Positions 1 to 4,822 of a stretch of 6,829 nucleotides of DNA are shown in pieces; the first letter of the stretch is position 1, and the number at the start of each line of letters is the position of its first letter. The DNA comes from Candidatus Propionivibrio dominans. GTDB taxonomy: Bacteria; Pseudomonadota; Gammaproteobacteria; Burkholderiales; Rhodocyclaceae. A program made the translations under genes and the position numbers. The notes under the pieces are model-generated. The model searched no databases, was not told where the DNA came from, and was given only the letters and a program-made list of their open reading frames with translations. The stretch lies in assembly GCA_016709335.1 (NCBI GenBank), contig JADJNC010000057.1:1-6829 (forward strand). Direction: 5' to 3'.

Positions 1-78
1 TCGAGAGTCGAAATGGAACTCAACAAATTCGCCGTCCGATATCCGCCGCTCGTGCTTCTCGTTTAAATAGAATCCCAT
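1..78 (-). CDS. Possible start of an unidentified protein, cut by the window edge
   Basis: A minus-strand frame opens with ATG at 78-76 and stays open to position 1, giving 26 codons that begin MGFYLNEKHERRI and are rich in charged residues. Without the ATG the same frame is open for about 15 more codons upstream, back to a TAA stop. I see no good ribosome binding site in front of the ATG, and I do not recognise the peptide. It could be the first part of a real gene continuing to the left or a chance open frame; 26 codons is too short to decide. Confidence 0.2.
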   Translation of the reverse strand, partial: MGFYLNEKHERRISDGEFVEFHFDSR

Positions 79-158
79 AACGACAAAAGACCCGACCCAG
101 CCTCCATGAGGAGACCAGATGAGTTATTGGTTCTCGTTCCTACTGCTCTGGTCCGCTT

Positions 159-212
159 CTACAGCCTGATCGGTGCCGCCTGCGCCAGCAGTTCCTTGTT
201 GCGGTCCGAGCC
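159..212 (-). pseudogene. Stranded 3' end of a second phage holin gene copy
   Basis: Positions 165-212 match 545-592 at 43 of 48 bases by my count. Read on the minus strand this piece encodes GSDRNKELLAQAAPIRL followed by a TAG stop at 161-159. The broken holin gene at 538-1052 ends in GSDRIKELLAQAAPIRR. Similarity stops abruptly upstream of the GSDR codons, so only the last 17 or so codons of a second, slightly diverged holin gene remain. Most of the differences change the DNA but spare the protein, which suggests divergence of two functional alleles before one was lost. It cannot make a functional protein. Confidence 0.6.
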
Positions 213-537
213 AGATGTCAGCACCGGCAGAGCGAGCACGTCATGGAATTGCCATACGTTTCACGTCAGCCTTCGATATTTTGCAATTGGCACAGTTTGG
301 TCCTTGTGCAACACTGCTGAGCAATACGAGTCGCTGTTCCGTCGGTCGATATTCCGTCGCCGCTCTACCCCAATGGCGGAGCGGAAGGCGGGTTAAACAG
401 CCGCCGATCAATACCACCACGTCTATTCTCGTGTTTAACAGGCATTCCTGCGCCCCTCTTGACGGACCGAAGATCAGTTCAATATAGCATATTTCTTTCT
501 TGAATCCCCTGCAAAACGGAGGACTCCCCAATGACAA
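213..537. other. Stretch without a convincing gene between the two holin tails
   Basis: About 325 bp separate the stranded holin tail from the end of the main holin pseudogene. Open frames exist on both strands (for example 241-537 minus), but none shows a recognisable domain, signal peptide or motif, and they overlap one another. A weak stem can be drawn from GGCGG and CCGCC around 388-406. A purine-rich GGAGGA near 515-520 followed by ATG at 531 looks like a ribosome binding site, but that frame ends after five codons. I read the stretch as eroded prophage DNA or DNA between deletion joints. Confidence 0.4.
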
Positions 538-1052
538 CTACCGCCTAATCGGTGCGGCCTGCGCCAACAGTTCCTTGATGCGATCCGAGCCCTTGTTCGT
601 CGACCCCAGCCAGAAATTCACGACTGCGCCGAAGGCAGCGCCGAGCGAGCCGAGCATGATGAGCAGCGGTTGGTTATCAATGGCCGTGTGGTCATGCATC
701 ATCCAGCCCAGGTTCCCAAAAAACCCAACGGTGATCAGCGCCGACAACACCTCCGGGAAATAGCTGTTGGTCACCGATTTCATGACATGCGCGCTGTCGA
801 CGTTCTTGAATTCGAGTTCTACGTACTTGAACCCACGATCGGCCTCCTCGTTCTTTTACTGCATTTCCAGTTTGCGAATCTCAGCCAGTTGCTCCGGCGT
901 GATCTTGCCGTCCTGAAAGGCCTGCGCCACCTTCTCGGTCGCGTCGGAAATGCCCAGGATGTGCCCAATGGCGGTGGACGGCGACACCGCCGATAGGCCC
1001 AAGCACGGTGCTGGCCAGCGTCGGTGCAACCCGTTTCAGAAAAATCACCCAT
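538..1052 (-). pseudogene. Broken prophage holin, three-transmembrane GTA/phage type
   Basis: Joining frames gives a protein of about 170 residues that starts MGDFLKRVAPTLAS at ATG 1052-1050. It has a Gly/Ala-rich N-terminal segment, a polar middle with KITPEQLAEIRKLEMQ, then two membrane segments (VLSALITVGFFGNLGWMM and LLIMLGSLGAAFGAVVNFWLG) and a charged tail. This layout matches phage and gene-transfer-agent holins (GTA_holin_3TM type), which make lesions in the inner membrane so that endolysin reaches the cell wall. A good ribosome binding site, AAGGAG, lies 9-14 nt upstream of the ATG. Three lesions break it: an extra base in a T5 run (1040-1044), an extra base near 979, and an in-frame TAA at 858-856 where a sense codon is expected between LEMQ and KNEEADRGF. 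The clean part from ATG 783 to TAG 538 could make only an 81-residue fragment. The family call rests on motif memory, not on a search. Confidence 0.7.
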
Positions 1053-1053
1053 C

Positions 1054-1134
1054 TCATCGCTCCTTCGTCATGCCAGTATCGACCCGCGTCCGGGCGTACG
1101 GCATGATCGTCAGTAGTTGATCACGTGTGAGCAT
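1054..1134 (-). pseudogene. Truncated start of a phage endolysin (GH19-like)
   Basis: ATG at 1134-1132 opens a 26-codon frame whose first 20 residues, MLTRDQLLTIMPYARTRVDT, strongly resemble the N-terminus of phage glycoside hydrolase family 19 endolysins. Those enzymes start with a similar leader and then continue for roughly 180-200 residues of catalytic domain, cutting the glycan strands of peptidoglycan. Here the frame stops after six more codons (TGA 1056-1054), and those codons contain the AAGGAG ribosome binding site of the holin gene. The catalytic domain with its active-site glutamates is gone. The simplest reading is a deletion that fused the endolysin start to the leader of the holin. 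A GGGGGA ribosome binding site precedes the ATG. Endolysin next to holin is the usual lysis-cassette arrangement, which supports both calls. Confidence 0.55.
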
Positions 1135-1192
1135 CGGCGCAGTCCCCCGCATTGATCATGTTTTGCCGTTTCGATGCATTAAAACGACGAAA
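1121..1192 (-). pseudogene. 3' end of an unidentified phage gene beside the IS
   Basis: On the minus strand a frame enters from the insertion-sequence end and runs about 23 codons (GFRRFNASKRQNMINAGDCA and onward) to TGA at 1123-1121, overlapping the endolysin start by 14 nt. Short overlaps of this kind are normal between adjacent phage genes. I cannot assign a function to so short a tail. No obvious continuation of the same frame appears on the other side of the IS, so the upstream part was either deleted or lies elsewhere. It may also be a chance open frame. Confidence 0.3.
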
Positions 1193-1205
1193 CCCCCGTT
1201 GAAGG

Positions 1206-1222
1206 CATCACGTTATACACAA
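1206..1222 (+). repeat. Left inverted repeat of the IS
   Basis: This 17-base end reads CATCACGTTATACACAA and pairs with the complement of 2673-2689. Extending to 1224 gives TTATACACAAGT, the same inner 12 bases as the IS50 outside end. The natural stop codon of the transposase (1226-1224) abuts this repeat, so coding sequence runs right to the end of the element. Confidence 0.7.
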
Positions 1223-1223
1223 G

Positions 1224-2540
1224 TCACAGTGACTCGTCCCGTAATGCCTGCAGTGTGGTTGCGACATCCCTGACGCGCTGCAAACCAAGCCAGATAGTTT
1301 TGACACCGGGCTCGCCATCGCCCTTACGCGCGAGAAAGCCGCCGAGGGTAGCGATCAAACGGAGGACTCATGCTGGATGACGAGGAGGGCGTTTTGGCGG
1401 TTTCTTTTTCGTCAGCAAGAACGCGCCCCGGATTTCATCGGGATCGAAGAACAGTGCAGCGTCCAGATCGAGGCAAGTTCGACCCGTTCGCATCAAATGG
1501 GCGATGCGCCAAGCCACCACCATGAACAGGGCCAGAGCCCGCTCAAGGCGGTCAACGCCTGTCAATTGAAGGGCTTCGATGCCGCAGCCGTTCTTGAGCA
1601 CGTGAAAGAACATTTCGATTTCCCAGCGTGCCCTGTACCAATCGATCAACTCGATGACCGCGTCCAGGGTGGGGGCCGCCCGATTGGTCAGCAGGCGCCA
1701 TTGCACGGGCGTGGTCCCTGCGGGCGCCCCCACTTCACACGCCATAATGCAGGTCACCTCAACCGTGGCCGTCTTGCCCGCCGGGATCTCAAGTCGCCTC
1801 GCCCAAAGCTGCTGGCGAACCGGGCGGGCTTTCTGACCTTGCCGGGAGGGCATCGTGAACACAATCTCGCCCAAGGGTTCGCCGGCACAGGTGTGTGTCC
1901 ATAGCTTCTGCCCCTCAGGCAGGCAGCGATTGTGTTTGGCGCGCACCAGCCAGTCGGCCGGCGTTCCCATGTCTTGAGCACACTGCATCAATTCAACGAT
2001 GTCGGATTCCCGGTCGGCCACATACACCAGTCGGGTGTCCGGCACGTCGGCCGCCATCTCGGCAACGCGCTTGTAGCCCTCTATCCAGTGAAGGCTCTCC
2101 TTCGGCCCAGGGCGGTGGCCATCCGCATCTTTCGGCTGGCGTGCCCACATCCAGGCGTCCGTGACACCCAGTGGCTCGCGTTGCGGGAGTAATGGCATAG
2201 GTCGGATGCAGGTACATTCCCGCTGGGCTTCATAGCTGAGCGGCCCCAGTCCGGTGATGTCCTGACCGTTGAAATCAAGTTCCGTGGTGTCTTGCAAACA
2301 CAGTACCACCGCATGCGCACGCATGCGTTGCCGGGTCTGCGCGTAATCCGGCGCCATGATATCGCGCCAATCGACCGCTTCATTGCCCAAGAAGCGGTAG
2401 GTGGCGATTGTCTCCGACCAGCCATTGCACGCCATCGGGATGCTGGCCGTCGGCTTGGACGAAAAGCGGTCCATCAGCGTCCGCGCTCGTTTGTTCAGGC
2501 GTTCATCACCCAGATCAAGATCGACAAATTATGTATTCAC
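1224..2540 (-). pseudogene. IS4-family Tn5-like transposase with two premature stops
   Basis: The full frame runs from GTG at 2540-2538 to TGA at 1226-1224, 438 codons, about the usual size for this group. The N-terminal part reads FVDLDLGDERLNKRARTL, the typical Tn5-type DNA-binding region. The catalytic triad is visible: Asp84 in LCLQDTTELDF, Asp176 in VYVADRESD and Glu309 in the YREK signature Y-R-E-K (residues 302, 305, 309, 316). It would cut and paste the element by DDE chemistry. Two stops break it: TAA as codon 4 (2531-2529) and TGA at 1370-1368, after which the frame continues with a typical C-terminal tail (VLRLIATLGGFLARKGDGEP). A missing base near 2219-2221 and an extra base near 2185-2187 cancel, so residues 108-119 read ECTCIRPMPLLP where GMYLHPTYAITP is expected. 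From internal ATG 2474 a 368-residue protein lacking both termini could be made, but it is probably inactive. Confidence 0.85.
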
Positions 2541-2672
2541 CCACGGCTTTGTTGGCTTGGTCAACACGTCACCCAAAAGACGAGAGTAGACGCGTAATCC
2601 GTTGAGTTTACAAGTGTTGCCGTAACCTGTTGAAAGTAAACGGTTATTCCAGGTCGCCTTATGCGTTCAGGG

Positions 2673-2689
2673 TTGTGTATAACGAGTTG
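2673..2689 (-). repeat. Right inverted repeat of the IS
   Basis: The complement reads CAACTCGTTATACACAA and matches the left end at 15 of 17 positions, with identity from the CGTTATACACAA core inward to position 2673. About 130 bp separate it from the transposase start, leaving room for the promoter and leader of that gene. Confidence 0.7.
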
Positions 2690-2979
2690 GGTATAGAGGG
2701 GGAAGATCCGTTGAAAGGCCGTTCACGTCAGCTTGCGGCCTTGAAAACATACCGATGGAATGAGGCGGCTGACGACCACCGTCTGGCCGATGGTATTGCC
2801 AGGCTACTAATCAACAAGCTGCTGGTCACGGAAATCAGACGTCAACTTGCCGCTCGGCCATTACGGCTGTTTACAACAGTTTGCCAGTGTCCGATAGCCC
2901 GGCTATCCCCTTGAGTTAGAAAGCATTACCATAGGCACACGAACGGTCGCCTGGTGGAACACAGCCGCGTGAAAAAAAA
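2690..2979. other. Stretch without a recognisable gene between IS and kinase
   Basis: A plus-strand open frame (2630-2914) crosses the right IS end. The part outside the IS reads LKGRSRQLAALKTYRWNEAA and continues to LFTTVCQCP. It has no start codon of its own outside the element, and I do not recognise it. On the minus strand a frame of about 60 codons lacks a start. The region may hold the remains of the gene hit by the IS and the promoter of the kinase, but I see no clear -35/-10 pair. It ends in a run of nine A's immediately before and including the first base of the kinase start codon. Confidence 0.35.
2893..2907. repeat. Small perfect palindromic hairpin
   Basis: GATAGCCCGGCTATC can fold as a 6-bp stem with a 3-base loop. 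No T-run follows, so it is a poor Rho-independent terminator on either strand. It lies about 75 bp upstream of the kinase start and could be an operator or a remnant of a repeat; there is no further support. Confidence 0.3.
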
Positions 2980-4058
2980 ATGAATGTCCTCCAAGGGCTC
3001 GATATCGACACCGCCCTGTTACAGCAAAATTCTCGATGCGCTTCCGGTCGGCATCTGGATTGCCGACCCAAGCGGCCAGTTGCTGGCCAACAACTCCGCC
3101 GGGAGCCGGATCTGGGCGGGCGAACGCTGGCTCAGGCCGGAAAGATTATGGCGAGTTCAAGGCCTGGTGGTCGTCCACCGGCAAGCTGTTGGAGGCCGCC
3201 GAATGGGGAATGTCGCGCGTTGTCGCCACGGGTGCGGTTTCGCAGAACGAAATGGTCGATATTGAATGCTTTGATGGCAGCCGCAAGACCATCCTCAACT
3301 CGGCCATGCCCATTTACGATGCGGATGGCCAGATCCGCGCCTGCATCGCCGTAAACCAGGAAATCACCGATCTCAAACGCGTCCAGGACGATCTGGTGCG
3401 GGTGCGCAACCAGCTTGCAGCGCTTTCCGGTGCTGCGCTATCGATACAGGAACAGGAGCGCAAACGCCTGTCGATGGAATTGCACGACGAAATCGGACAA
3501 ACGCTCTCGGCGCTCAAGATCGTTGTCGAGACGGCACGCCGGCACTGCAAGAACAAAACCCTCGCCGACTATATGCAGCAGGCCTCGGAAATGGCCGACA
3601 CGCTGGTTTCCGACGTACGCGAGATCGCCCGCCGGCTGCGACCGCCGCCCCTTGACGACCTGGGTCTGGTTGCCGCTTTGCGCTGGCACCTCGATCGCGT
3701 CGCTCGCGCGGCAACGCTTGAAGTTCGTTTCGATGCCGAAACCCTGACACAACGTCTCTCAAGCGATCTTGAACTGGGCTGTTTCCGTATCGCGCAGGAA
3801 GCCGTCTCCAACGTTATGCGTCATGCCGCAGCGAGCTGTCTGACGGTCACACTTGAAAAAAACAATCATCATCTCACCCTGTGCGTTCGAGACGATGGCT
3901 GCGGTTTCGCGCCGGAGAGCCTCTTTGCGGAGCTAAACCACCCACTCGGTCTGCTTGGCATGCGTGAACGCGCAGCGATGCTTGGCGGCGAATTGCGCGT
4001 CCGGTCGACTCCTGGGCAAGGCGCTGAAGTCCAGGCCATTTTCCCGCTGGGGGGATGA
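2980..4058 (+). CDS. Soluble PAS sensor histidine kinase (HisKA_3 type), frame broken twice near its start
   Basis: The product is the kinase half of a NarL-type two-component system. After joining frames it is about 358 residues. A PAS domain (about 16-130) begins LDALPVGIWIADPSGQLLAN and ends at AVNQEITDLKRVQ. A HisKA_3 dimerisation helix follows, with the phosphorylated His168 in RLSMELHDEIGQTL. The HATPase_c domain carries the N box (EAVSNVMRHA, Asn277), a G1 box DDGCGF near 304 and a G2 box GLLGMRERAAMLGG near 323. No membrane segment or signal peptide is visible, so it senses a cytoplasmic signal, perhaps a redox cofactor or small ligand in the PAS pocket. ATG 2980 gives the best N-terminus (MNVLQGLDIDTALL). 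The frame slips by one extra base in an A4 run (3026-3029) and again in an A3 run (3141-3143). From ATG 3036 an intact frame gives 340 residues, but its first 35 or so are out of phase and lack half of the PAS domain. The gene ends 3 nt before the response regulator, so the two form an operon. Confidence 0.85.
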
Positions 4059-4061
4059 GCC

Positions 4062-4718
4062 GTGGAAACCGTCCGCGTCATCATCGCCGACGATCATCGC
4101 CTGCTTCGTGCCGGACTGCGCATGCTCCTCTCGGAGATGCCGGGCGTCGTCGTCCTCGCCGAAGCCGCCAACGGCCGGAAGCCCTGGACGCTTGCGAGGC
4201 CAGTACCCCCCGATCTGGTGCTGATGGATATCGCGATGCCGGTCCTCGGCGGCCTGGATGCACTGTGCGAACTTAAGGTCAAACATCCCGGAATACGCGT
4301 CCTCATGCTTTCCATGCTGGACAGTGAAGAGCATGTCCTGCACGCGCTTCGTCTTGGTGCTTCAGGCTATTTACTCAAGGATTCGGCACCCGCCGAGCTT
4401 GAACTGGCCATTGGCGCTGTCATGCGCGGCGAAATCTGGCTGTCCTCGGCGATTTCTCGCCCGGTGGTCGATGGATACGTGGAGCGAGTCATGGGCGGCG
4501 ACTCGGGTAGCCAACGGGATCAGGTCCTGACGCCGCGCCAGCAGGAAGTGCTGCGTCTGCTCGCCGAAGGAAATAGCACCAAGGATATAGCCTTCGCACT
4601 TTCACTGAGCGTCAAGACTATCGAAACCCATCGCGCTCAGATCATGGAACGGCTGGAGGTGCACGACCTTGCCGGTCTGGTTCGCTATGCCATTCGCAGC
4701 GGCGTAGTAAGCGCATAG
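4062..4718 (+). CDS. NarL/FixJ-family response regulator (receiver plus LuxR-type HTH)
   Basis: This 218-residue DNA-binding regulator is the expected partner of the upstream kinase. The receiver domain (about 4-120) has the acidic pair Asp10-Asp11 in IIADDHRLL, the phospho-acceptor Asp56 in LVLMDIAMP, Ser84 in VLMLSM and Lys106 in GYLLKD, so it should be phosphorylatable. The C-terminal LuxR-type helix-turn-helix (about 154-215) reads LTPRQQEVLRLLAEG then LSVKTIETHRAQIMERL. The start is GTG at 4062, 3 nt after the kinase stop; a G-rich stretch ending the kinase gene serves as ribosome binding site, which implies translational coupling. Residues 40-50 read KPWTLARPVPP, unusual for this position. 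Shifting one base restores the family-like REALDACEASTP, so a missing G near 4177-4178 and an extra C in the C6 run 4206-4211 probably cancel each other. The change lies before the phospho-acceptor strand and might or might not be tolerated. Confidence 0.92.
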   Translation: METVRVIIADDHRLLRAGLRMLLSEMPGVVVLAEAANGRKPWTLARPVPPDLVLMDIAMPVLGGLDALCELKVKHPGIRVLMLSMLDSEEHVLHALRLGASGYLLKDSAPAELELAIGAVMRGEIWLSSAISRPVVDGYVERVMGGDSGSQRDQVLTPRQQEVLRLLAEGNSTKDIAFALSLSVKTIETHRAQIMERLEVHDLAGLVRYAIRSGVVSA

Positions 4719-4822
4719 ACCGCCCGGTCATTCCGGCAAGAACGAGCAGGGAGCCGGGGTAACAGATCTAAGGTTTTTCGTAGCCAATATCAGGGAATCC
4801 CCGATAGCAAGCCGCCACGAAG

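Larger units (their letters stand above)
1206..2689 (-). mobile_element. IS4-family (IS50/Tn5-like) insertion sequence, inactive copy
   Basis: The element is about 1.48 kb, bounded by inverted repeats 1206-1222 and 2673-2689 that match at 15 of 17 positions and share the core CGTTATACACAA. A weaker match continues outward to 1193 and 2702, where both ends show five C's at the same distance from the core, so the true tips may be there. The core contains TTATACACA, a DnaA-box-like sequence that is also present in the outside end of IS50. A single transposase gene on the minus strand fills the element. No 9-bp target duplication is visible directly outside either pair of candidate tips. A near-identical CCGTTGAA(A)GGC lies just outside each end (1196-1206 and 2708-2719). 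The element separates prophage remains from the regulator genes. The transposase is broken, so this copy could move only with help in trans. Confidence 0.75.

Noticed and set aside
119..169. Plus-strand 16-codon frame beginning MSYWFSFLLLWS, with AGGAG at good spacing.
   Set aside because: It is hydrophobic and has a plausible ribosome binding site, but it is very short, has no recognised family, and its 3' part lies over the stranded holin tail. A chance frame is more likely.
393..439. GTTAAAC and GTTTAAC in opposite orientation, reminiscent of integron attC core sites.
   Set aside because: The order is reversed relative to an attC site, the bulged inner stem is absent, and no cassette or integrase is nearby.
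512..1370. The 13-base string AAACGGAGGACTC occurs near 513 and again near 1357.
   Set aside because: A 13-base exact match is expected by chance with reasonable probability in a window this long. The second copy lies inside the conserved transposase coding sequence, so it is explained by that.
2972..2980. Run of nine A's at the kinase start as a phase-variation tract.
   Set aside because: The run lies upstream of, and ends in, the start codon, so a change in length would not alter the reading frame. It could at most change leader spacing.
3026..3143. The two frame changes in the kinase as programmed ribosomal frameshifting.
   Set aside because: Both sit in short A runs without a canonical slippery heptamer or a visible downstream structure, and similar one-base changes occur in unrelated genes of the window, so error or decay explains them better.
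4719..4735. GC-rich inverted repeat GACCGCCCGGTC after the regulator gene as a terminator.
   Set aside because: The stem is at most 4-5 bp and no T-run follows, so it does not support a Rho-independent terminator.
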